A stretch of 33,169 nt of DNA from Geobacter sp. (GTDB lineage Bacteria; Myxococcota_A; UBA9160; JADFDR01). Below the pieces are notes generated by a model. That model made no database searches, was not told the DNA's origin, and was given only the letters and a program-made list of their open reading frames with translations. A program made the translations under genes and the position numbers. The stretch spans positions 1-33,169 of the forward strand of contig JADFDR010000006.1 in NCBI GenBank assembly GCA_018262735.1. The letters run 5' to 3'. Of the stretch, positions 14,596 through 22,957 are shown piece by piece. The first letter of the stretch is position 1, and every line of letters starts with the position of its first letter.

Positions 14596-16939
14596 AACCC
14601 GTAAAGCGGAAAAACGCGACGGCCGACCAGGTGCAATCCGTCGGAAGACGAGAGCCGAGTTTGCGAATGCTGTCGGCCCAATGCGCGCTCAGGTTCCAGT
14701 CTTTCGGTGAAGCCGCTTTGGCGTAGGGCAGACTTTTCCAAAGTGCGGGGAGCCAGTCCGGACGCGGTTTGCCTTGCGTATCCAGAAGGATCGGTCGACA
14801 CTTTTTTGAGTCGATCGCCAGTGCGAGCAAGCCCGCGCCACTTTGTCCGAGCTGCGGGATGTCCAGCAAGACGGCGCGCCCGCGCGGTCCGTCTTCGAGC
14901 TCGAGCAGAAGACCTTCGACGAGGGGATGTCCGCTTGCGAAAAATTCGAGTTCGTCGCAGGCAATCGCTTCGTTGCGATCAAAAGTGCCGAGGAGTCGTG
15001 CGCCGCCGGACACGCCGGGCAGAGAATCGATGCGCGCATGCGCGCCGATTTCGACGTAAAAACGCGCCGCACCGCCTTTTTCAATCACATCGAAGCCGAG
15101 TTCGCGCGCCGCTTCGATGCAAAAGCGCTGCGTGAGCTTCTCGAGATCTTGGGGCACGAGCGCAAGGAGCGCTTGCGCCTGATGGGCGTCGTAGCCGTCG
15201 CGATAATAAACCTGCAACGGAGTTTGTGCGTTCACGGCACGCGCAGTGCGCACGCGCTCGATCCATGCATCGATTTCGATCGATGGCGATCCCTGCAACG
15301 CGGCTTCGAGTATGGCTTGTGCGCCGCTGAGCGCGAGATCGAGCCCCGCGCCCGGCGTGGCAAAGAGATCGAGTGCTTCGTAAACATCGGCGAGATCGAA
15401 CGGGACTCCCTTCCGACGGAAATACACGATTTCGACCGGCGTTTTGCGTCCGATGCGATCGAGGCGTCCGATGCGTTGTTCGAGCACGACGGGGCTCGTC
15501 GGCAAATCGTAGTGGATCATGCGCGCGCAGAACTGAAAGTTGCGACCTTCTTCGCCGGCTTCGGAACAAAGCAAGAGCGACGAAGCCGAATCTCGAAACA
15601 ACGCGAGATCGATATCGCGCTGTTCGGAAGACATTTTTTCGTGGAACACAAAAACGCGTACCTTCGTTTCGGCTTCGAGATAGCGCTGCAAGGCAAGCAG
15701 CGTTTCGACCTCGTGAACGAACACCAAAACTTTTTCCGATCGCTTGCGCCAGGATTTGGTTTGTTCGCGAAGCCAGCGCGCACGCGGATCCTGTTTGACG
15801 CGCGCGACAAGATCGCTCGGCGCCTCGGCAAGGTTCGAAAAATCCAGGTCGACGGCAAGCGGTACGCGCGGAGGCAGCCCGCCGATGTCTTGGCGACGCA
15901 CGGCACTTGCGCAAGGAATAGCCGCGCGTCCTGCACGCAATTCGCGCTCGAAATCTTCGTAACTCGAAAATGTGTCGGGATGCAGAAGGCTTAAGAGTTG
16001 AAAGAAACCGGCGCGATCGGCTTGAAGCGGAGTCGCGGTAAGCAAGAGCACATGCTTGGCGACGTGAATCCGCGGTGCGAGCGCGGCGCCGATCGCGGAA
16101 TCGACCAAACGGTGCGCTTCGTCGACGACGATCAAATCGAGCCCGGCTTCGTCGGCGAAATGTTGCAAGGCCGGTTGATCGAGCAAGGCCTCGTGTGCAA
16201 CGACGGCGTATGGATGCACTTCGAACGGGTTGACGCCTTCGCCATAATCGCGCGACACACTTTCGACTCGCTCCGCGTCGAGAATCACAAAAATTTGATG
16301 GAATTTCCGATAGAGCTCGCCGAGCCACTGCACGACAAGACTTTCGGGGGCCACGATCAAGACGCGTTTCGTGCGACCCGTGCGAATCAGTGCCGAGAGG
16401 ATCAAGCAGGCCTCGATCGTTTTTCCGAGGCCCACTTCGTCGGCGAGAAGCCAGCGCACGGATTCACTGGCAACGGCCTGGCGCGCGACATGGAGCTGAT
16501 GCGGAAAAAGTTCGATGCGTCCGCCAAGGAAACTGCCGAGGCCGCCTGCTTCGCGCAATTCCGTCAAGTGCAGTCCGTCGATGCGGTTTCGAAATGCGGA
16601 AAGAGAATCGAGGCGTAAACTTGCTAGACGTTCGAGCGGCGTGTCCGGCGGCGCAAGCGGCCAAAGTTCGGCATCGGCGATTTGGCGTCCGTCGCGCAAG
16701 AGATACGCAAAGTCGTGTACCTCGGCGATTTCGACTTCTTCGCCGGTTTCGAGAATCTCGGCGCGTTGCCCGGGTGCGAGGATGAGTCGCGTGAGTCCAC
16801 TTCCTTCGACGGAGAGAGTCAGCTCTTGATCGGCACGCGGAAAATAGGCGTGCAAGAAGCGTCCGTCGACTTTCTGGACGATGCCGACGCCGAGTTCGGC
16901 GTTGTAGGGATGCGTTAGCTTATGACCCGGGCGCCACAC
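14594..16939 (-). CDS. RapA/HepA-like SNF2-family ATP-dependent helicase
   Basis: A 781-residue protein if translation begins at the GTG at 16939; E. coli RapA has 968. RapA uses ATP to release stalled RNA polymerase for recycling. The N-terminal part (WRPGHKLTHPYNAELGVGIV onward) lines up with the RapA N-terminal domain. Helicase motifs are ADEVGLGKTIEA (I, 166-177), VDEAHRL (II), LLTATPLQ (III), GEEGRNFQF (V) and EQRIGRLDRIGRK (VI). The C-terminal part is shorter than in E. coli. The GTG fits because it is 11 bases after the upstream gene's stop with GGAATGAG ahead, and the family begins there; an ATG at 17014 would need a long overlap. It is second in a unit with the secretin-like gene. 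Whether it truly binds RNA polymerase is inferred from similarity. Confidence 0.85.
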   Translation of the reverse strand: MWRPGHKLTHPYNAELGVGIVQKVDGRFLHAYFPRADQELTLSVEGSGLTRLILAPGQRAEILETGEEVEIAEVHDFAYLLRDGRQIADAELWPLAPPDTPLERLASLRLDSLSAFRNRIDGLHLTELREAGGLGSFLGGRIELFPHQLHVARQAVASESVRWLLADEVGLGKTIEACLILSALIRTGRTKRVLIVAPESLVVQWLGELYRKFHQIFVILDAERVESVSRDYGEGVNPFEVHPYAVVAHEALLDQPALQHFADEAGLDLIVVDEAHRLVDSAIGAALAPRIHVAKHVLLLTATPLQADRAGFFQLLSLLHPDTFSSYEDFERELRAGRAAIPCASAVRRQDIGGLPPRVPLAVDLDFSNLAEAPSDLVARVKQDPRARWLREQTKSWRKRSEKVLVFVHEVETLLALQRYLEAETKVRVFVFHEKMSSEQRDIDLALFRDSASSLLLCSEAGEEGRNFQFCARMIHYDLPTSPVVLEQRIGRLDRIGRKTPVEIVYFRRKGVPFDLADVYEALDLFATPGAGLDLALSGAQAILEAALQGSPSIEIDAWIERVRTARAVNAQTPLQVYYRDGYDAHQAQALLALVPQDLEKLTQRFCIEAARELGFDVIEKGGAARFYVEIGAHARIDSLPGVSGGARLLGTFDRNEAIACDELEFFASGHPLVEGLLLELEDGPRGRAVLLDIPQLGQSGAGLLALAIDSKKCRPILLDTQGKPRPDWLPALWKSLPYAKAASPKDWNLSAHWADSIRKLGSRLPTDCTWSAVAFFRFTG

Positions 16940-16949
16940 GTCGGTGTAC

Positions 16950-17795
16950 TCATTCCACTTCGACGCGCAACAGCAGCACTTGCTCGTCGCTTGCGTTTCC
17001 GACGGAAGCGCCACTCGTTATGCTCGTTGTTTTTTCCGAGCGGGTTTGATCGATGCCGCCGATCGTCAAAAGTTCGCCGGGCACGAGCGTGACCGTGGTG
17101 ACCGCGCCAGTCGTGTGAACGACACCGCTTGATGTCATTTCTTCCTGGTAGGGATTGATGTCGATTTGCACGCGACCGTCGCCGAGAATGTGCGGCCTTG
17201 CGTCGAAACCGGATGCGGCACTCACAAAGGCAGTCGTGTCGTGGTGGTGCCCGTGGTGCGCACCGTGGATGGAAATGGGCATGGTGGTGCCCGTGCTGAT
17301 CGTCGCGGAATTGCCTTCGAGCACCCGCACCATGCTCGAAAAGTCGAGTTTCTGCGTGCGATCGATCTCGCCGACGCGCACTTCGACCTGGCTTCCCGAG
17401 CCGATCGGAAGTGCATTGCCGATGCGGAAATCGCCGGCTTCGACACTCCAGCGCACATCGAATCCGGCGGCGTGAAGCTCTTGGGTGCGTTTCATGGCCG
17501 AGTGAATCACGACGCTACGCAATTTTGCGTCTTGCTGACTTAGAACTTGCAGCGCGGTTTCGATGCCCTCGGCACTTCCGACCAACAAGAGTGAGTTTGT
17601 GCGCGCATCGAGCGTGGCGCTGCCCTCGCTGCCGATGGCTGCTTCTGCGATCGGCAAGAGTTCTTCGGCTGTGCGGTGCTGGGCCTTGTAGAGATGGACC
17701 TTGCGCTCTGCCTGGGCCGGGCCGCTGGCAAGCAGCAGGGCAAAGAAAAGCGTGAAAAGCCATCCGACACGAACTCGTGTTGCTTGATTGCGCAT
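16950..17795 (-). CDS. Secretin-like periplasmic protein (short)
   Basis: A 281-residue exported protein. The signal peptide runs to about residue 29 (GPAQA). Next is an N1/NolW-like module (KVHLYKAQHRTAEELLPIAE, then TLDARTNSLLLVGS and AIETALQ-like helix). The C-terminal half resembles the start of a secretin C-domain (DGRVQIDINPYQEE, VTLVPGELLTIGGI). It is much shorter than true secretins (500 or more residues) and lacks a visible pore-forming end, so it may be an accessory or a relic. A His cluster (HGAHHGHHHD) sits between the two parts and could bind metal. GGAGG lies six bases ahead of the ATG. The 10-base direct repeat at 17827-17863 is upstream. The RapA-like gene follows 10 bases after the stop. 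Confidence 0.75.
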   Translation of the reverse strand: MRNQATRVRVGWLFTLFFALLLASGPAQAERKVHLYKAQHRTAEELLPIAEAAIGSEGSATLDARTNSLLLVGSAEGIETALQVLSQQDAKLRSVVIHSAMKRTQELHAAGFDVRWSVEAGDFRIGNALPIGSGSQVEVRVGEIDRTQKLDFSSMVRVLEGNSATISTGTTMPISIHGAHHGHHHDTTAFVSAASGFDARPHILGDGRVQIDINPYQEEMTSSGVVHTTGAVTTVTLVPGELLTIGGIDQTRSEKTTSITSGASVGNASDEQVLLLRVEVE

Positions 17796-17826
17796 AGAGC
17801 CTCCGTGGATTTTCTTGGGTTTGCCC

Positions 17827-17863
17827 GCCAATTTCTTGCAGGAAAATCTTGCAGGAGATTGGC
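17827..17863. promoter_or_regulatory. Candidate regulatory site upstream of the secretin-like gene
   Basis: TCTTGCAGGA occurs at 17834-17843 and again at 17847-17856 (period 13), and the pair is enclosed by the inverted hexamers GCCAAT (17827-17832) and ATTGGC (17858-17863). It lies 32-68 bases before the start codon at 17795. It could be an operator or an mRNA leader hairpin. Confidence 0.4.
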
Positions 17864-17876
17864 AGAGAAGCGATCG

Positions 17877-17935
17877 TTTTTTGGAGCCTCGGATCCATTC
17901 CGTTTTGAGATCCTTTTGCAAACCTATCGGACGAT
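17877..17935 (-). repeat. Dispersed 3'-end repeat, copy H
   Basis: On the minus strand the blocks are GGTTTGCAAAAGG, CTCAAAACGG and AATGGATCCGAGGCTCC followed by AAAAAA. The CACCGACGG block is reduced to CCGATAGG. It lies downstream of the fumarase stop and upstream of the secretin-like gene. Confidence 0.65.
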
Positions 17936-17965
17936 GCTTCGCATGTCACCATAAAGTGTTATTCG

Positions 17966-19576
<1,611 letters not shown>

Positions 19577-19959
19577 GTTCTCCTCTTTCGTTTCTCGGTG
19601 TACGATGTGGCGTTCGTGTGTCGCAGCGCACTCGCGCTGCGGGGCTTGCGCCCTCGAATGCCCTCGGAGTTTGTGTTTTGCAGTCGGATGTCACATCGGC
19701 GGCGCGTCAGTTCGTGTTGCCTGCAATTCTTGCGTGCGATGCGCGGCCCTGCCGCTGCGGGCCGGACTATAGCGGATTCTCGGCGCGATCTGGCCGGTGG
19801 CGAGAGGTTTGAAGTCGCGCGGTTTGTCTGCAATTTGCACTCGATCTGCGCAGGGCTGCCCAAGTTGTGCAAAGCAAGGCCTGCTTCGGTTCTCTTTTGC
19901 GGTCGGATCTCAAGCGGGGCACGAAAGGTTCCAAAATTTCCAGGAGTTGTTTTTCCTCC
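19577..19959. other. Divergent intergenic region between fumA and the envelope cluster
   Basis: It should hold both promoters, but no clear -35/-10 pair was found. Adjacent hairpins lie in the fumA leader: CGCAGCGC/GCGCTGCG (19622-19641) and GGGC/GCCC (19642-19653). Another inverted repeat is GGCCC/GGGCC (19745-19763). No gene is seen; a long open frame opposite fumA that extends into this region has no family resemblance. Confidence 0.5.
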
Positions 19960-20781
19960 ATGATTAGAATGCACTTTATGCGCGCAGAGCGATTCCTACA
20001 TCGTCTTGGTCTTTTCTCGATTTGCTTGGGGTTGGCGGCCACGGTTTTTTCCGAGGCGCATGCAGCCGGGCCGCGTTGCGTGGCGTGGCCGGGTGAAATT
20101 TCGCCTTTGCCGACGGTAGATCACGAAGATTCGCTGCGTTCCGAGTGGGCGAGTCGCCGTGCCGAAGAGCTTGCAGCGCTGGCGCGCACCGTCGAGAAAA
20201 GCAATTCGAGCGAGGCGTATCGTGTTTGGCAGCACGTTCTTTGTCTGGATTCTGAAAACGCAGCAGCGCGCAAAGCCGTAGCGACGATTTCGCTCGTTCA
20301 GGTGCATCAACCGCAGGTGCTGCAGGTCGCGGCGGAGCCGACCGTAGAGCGTGTCGCGCGTGTCGAGGATGCATTTGCCAATCTTGCACAGCCGATTCGT
20401 GTCGGGCCGCAACGTGCCGTGGAAGTGGCGCAGTCTGTGCCCGAGCCAAGCGATCGTGCGACGGACGACGTGGATCGCAAGCTCGGGCAAGCCAGCGCCC
20501 TCGTGCGCGAAGCACGCTTTCGCGAGGCGCTGGCGCTTGCCAAAGAAGTGCAAGCGCAGTTGCAGGGCAAGCGAGGCGAGCCGGGGACGAGTGTGCGTTT
20601 CGTGCGTGCAGCCGTACTCGCTGCGACGGCGGAAGTGGCGCTTGGTCGCAAGCTCGAAGCGCGCGCGAGCTTTGAGCGTGCGCTCGAAATGCAGCCCGGG
20701 CTCGAACTCGATGCTGCCACGACTTCGCCCAAAGTGATTCGCGTGTTTCGCGGCGCCAAAGTTTTGAGGGGGCAAGAGTGA
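19960..20781 (+). CDS. Exported TPR-like protein, hypothetical
   Basis: About 273 residues. The signal peptide (MIRMHFMRAERFL, then a Leu/Ala core) ends near SEAHAA. The mature part has helical segments with TPR-like spacing (VDRKLGQASALVREARF; REALALAKEVQAQL; AAVLAATAEVALGRKLEAR; ASFERALEMQPGLELD). It ends with TTSPKVIRVFRGAK, a tail seen in proteins that store TPR-based envelope factors. Three in-frame ATGs (19960, 19969, 19978) are possible; 19960 has an AGGAG, though 13 bases away, and the signal peptide works with any of them. The stop codon overlaps the start of the vWA lipoprotein gene by one base (TGATG), so they are coupled. No enzymatic motif is visible; a scaffold in the periplasm is my guess. 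Confidence 0.75.
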   Translation: MIRMHFMRAERFLHRLGLFSICLGLAATVFSEAHAAGPRCVAWPGEISPLPTVDHEDSLRSEWASRRAEELAALARTVEKSNSSEAYRVWQHVLCLDSENAAARKAVATISLVQVHQPQVLQVAAEPTVERVARVEDAFANLAQPIRVGPQRAVEVAQSVPEPSDRATDDVDRKLGQASALVREARFREALALAKEVQAQLQGKRGEPGTSVRFVRAAVLAATAEVALGRKLEARASFERALEMQPGLELDAATTSPKVIRVFRGAKVLRGQE

Positions 20782-21755
20782 TGGGTGACTCGATTTTGTG
20801 TTTCCCGTTGCGCTTTGCGACTCCGTGCGCGGCGATTGCCTTGGCTTTCGTGAGCGCTTGCGCTTCCACTTCGCAGGATGTTCCGACGGGGCCGGCACGG
20901 GTTTCCGTGGAAGTGCACCGCGGCCTGGCCAGCGTCAGTACGTGGCCGACCGAAACACTTCCGCGTGTCGAGATCGTCGTCGATGTTTCTTCCTCGATGC
21001 GAAGCTCTCTTGGCGGCGTGGCGCGCGTCGATGCGGCACGTTCCGGCGCAATCCAACTGATGGAGTCGCTGCCGTCCGGCACAGAAATCGGGTTGTACGC
21101 GCTTGGTCACACACGGGGTGGCGCCTGCACGGCACCGCAGCCGCTGACCAATGCGCTCGAGATCGAGCGTCGCGAGACACTCGTAGCGCGTGTCGCATCG
21201 TTGCGTTCGCAAAGCGAAAGCTCGCTGGCTGAGACACTGCACGCCGTACACAAAGAAATGTCGGAAGTGGGAGCGTCGAGCCGAGCGCGCGTCGTGGTGT
21301 ATACCGATCTCGACGATGGAAATTGCGGCGGAGATTTCTGTGCTGCGGCGCAGGAGATCGTCGGTGCGGGAGGGCAGCTCGATCTCGTTTTGCTTGGCGT
21401 CGCGAGCCCGCCGGCTTGTTTGCGCGGTTTGACGCCGGGCGGAGTGCCGCCGGGTCCGTTGGCGACGACGCTCGTGCCGCCTTCTCCGACGTATCAACTC
21501 GTCGAAGTGGAGCGCACCTCGACGAGTTTCGAAGAGGGAACGGGCGAGCAGACCGTGACTGGACGAACGGGAGGGCAATCCGTCGAAGTGCGAGCGGGTC
21601 TCGTGATGGTGACCGTCGATCTCGACACGCCCGAGCGCATTGGCCCGTTCAACGCGCCGGCAGGCAAGGAAACCCGCGTGCGCGTGCTCGATTTTCCGAC
21701 GTCGAATCCACCGCTGCGTTCCTGGCGTGTTGAGCGCGAAGGATTCGATTGGTAG
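20781..21755 (+). CDS. von Willebrand factor A-domain lipoprotein
   Basis: A 324-residue lipoprotein. The lipobox is VSAC with lipidated Cys27. A vWA domain follows: strand VEIVVDVSSSM supplies the metal-binding MIDAS DxSxS (68-72), and VVVYTDLDDGNCGGD supplies the later acidic loop. Four or more cysteines in the domain suggest disulfides in the periplasm. The C-terminal part (SFEEGTGEQTVTG, VRAGLVMVTVDLDTPE) is a small beta-rich region. vWA lipoproteins usually mediate divalent-metal-dependent protein binding. The ATG at 20781 shares its A with the upstream stop and has GAGGGGGCAAGAG ahead; a GTG one codon earlier is possible. A gap of about 200 bases separates it from the LolA-like gene. 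Confidence 0.85.
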   Translation: MGDSILCFPLRFATPCAAIALAFVSACASTSQDVPTGPARVSVEVHRGLASVSTWPTETLPRVEIVVDVSSSMRSSLGGVARVDAARSGAIQLMESLPSGTEIGLYALGHTRGGACTAPQPLTNALEIERRETLVARVASLRSQSESSLAETLHAVHKEMSEVGASSRARVVVYTDLDDGNCGGDFCAAAQEIVGAGGQLDLVLLGVASPPACLRGLTPGGVPPGPLATTLVPPSPTYQLVEVERTSTSFEEGTGEQTVTGRTGGQSVEVRAGLVMVTVDLDTPERIGPFNAPAGKETRVRVLDFPTSNPPLRSWRVEREGFDW

Positions 21756-21952
21756 AGGATCGACGGTATGTGTCGACGGATGCAAGCGGGCCGAGGGTCT
21801 GAAAACCTACGCGGAAGATTTTGCAATGGATCTCAGCATCTTGCGCGAGAATGACGATATTCACAAAACTCGGTAAGGGTTCTTCCTGTGTGTCCGTCCA
21901 TGTGTGCGGGGCTTGGTCGGTGCCGCAATGTCACCAAGGGGCGAGGGCGACC

Positions 21953-22954
21953 ATGGCGTACTCCACAGCGATTCGATGTCACGCAAAGCGCGTTTCGATT
22001 GAAACAAAAATGTGTCGAGCGATGAGCGCGCTCGCTTTCGTTTCCTTTTTTTGTGTCACCTCCTTGGGGCGCGCGGAGGATGCGGTGCCTGCGGCGGAGC
22101 CGAGCGCGTCCACGGCTGCATCCCGAGAGGCAAGCCCCGTGCGAGCAGCACCCACCGACGCTGCGCCCGCTGCTCGTCCGATCGCAAGTGTTGCGCGTGC
22201 ACGCGTACGCGAAGAAGTTCCCGTTCCTCCGGCGCAAGAGCTTTTGAGTCAAACGTTTACGAGCATTTACGGAATCAACACCAGTCATCTCGTGCAGATC
22301 ATCAATCACACCGATGCGGGCGTGACACAGCAGGCGCGCATTCAAGTCATTCGCAAGAAGATCAACGGTCGCTTGCACGGACTTGCGAATTTTACGTCGC
22401 CGGATCATATGCGCGGCATGCGTATCCTCACCGTCGAGAACGTCGATCGCAACGATGACTATTTTGTGTATCTGCCCGCATTGCGTCGCGTGCGTCGTGT
22501 GGCCAATGCGCAGCGTGCAGATGCGTTTCTTGGCAGCGATATGACTTTCGAAGACATCGAACCGAAACGCTTGAACAATTTCGAACTCATTGGGCGCTCC
22601 TCGATGAAGATGGACGGGGAAACCGTGCATGTGGTGATGGCGCGACCGTTGTACGAATCGGCGTACGATCGAGTCGAGTTTTTTATTGCTGAAAAAGATG
22701 CTGCCTGGCTCGAGCATCGCTATTACCGGCGAGGTTCCTTCAAGCCGTTCAAAATCATCCGTGCGCCGAGGGAATACATGGAAGTGGTGGACGGCTATGC
22801 GTTCCCGACACGAGTTTTTGTTCAAGATCTCGAAAAAGGCTCGCTGACCGAGTTGCGAATGCTCGATCTCAAGGTCAATCCCGATCTCGACGACAAACTT
22901 TTTTCCGTCGTACAGCTTGAAAAAAATGCCTCGATTCCAGGTTTGGGAGAGTGA
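21953..22954 (+). CDS. Outer-membrane lipoprotein-sorting-like protein (LolA-like fold)
   Basis: About 333 residues. A long N-terminus includes a signal-like segment (MCRAMSALAFVSFFCVTSLG, then RAED). An Ala/Pro-rich linker follows, then a folded domain with DYFVYLPALRRVRRVANAQR, AFLGSDMTFEDIE, EHRYYRRGSFKPFKII and DGYAFPTRVFVQDLEKGS. These match the COG2834/LolA-like outer-membrane lipoprotein-sorting family often placed beside MMPL/RND exporters, though no exporter is adjacent here. The ATG at 21953 was chosen for its GAGGGCGACC; ATGs at 22010 and 22022 are alternatives that would start directly at the signal peptide. It would carry lipid or lipoprotein across the periplasm; that role is by family only. 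The ATPase-PEGA gene starts four bases after its stop codon. Confidence 0.8.
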   Translation: MAYSTAIRCHAKRVSIETKMCRAMSALAFVSFFCVTSLGRAEDAVPAAEPSASTAASREASPVRAAPTDAAPAARPIASVARARVREEVPVPPAQELLSQTFTSIYGINTSHLVQIINHTDAGVTQQARIQVIRKKINGRLHGLANFTSPDHMRGMRILTVENVDRNDDYFVYLPALRRVRRVANAQRADAFLGSDMTFEDIEPKRLNNFELIGRSSMKMDGETVHVVMARPLYESAYDRVEFFIAEKDAAWLEHRYYRRGSFKPFKIIRAPREYMEVVDGYAFPTRVFVQDLEKGSLTELRMLDLKVNPDLDDKLFSVVQLEKNASIPGLGE

Positions 22955-22957
22955 CGG

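Noticed and set aside
14843-15994. Long open frame opposite the RapA-like gene
   Set aside because: It is a shadow of strongly conserved helicase coding sequence on the other strand.
16940-17014. ATG at 17014 as start of the RapA-like protein
   Set aside because: It would place 25 unrelated residues (including four cysteines in a row) inside the neighbouring gene. The family N-terminus begins at the GTG at 16939.
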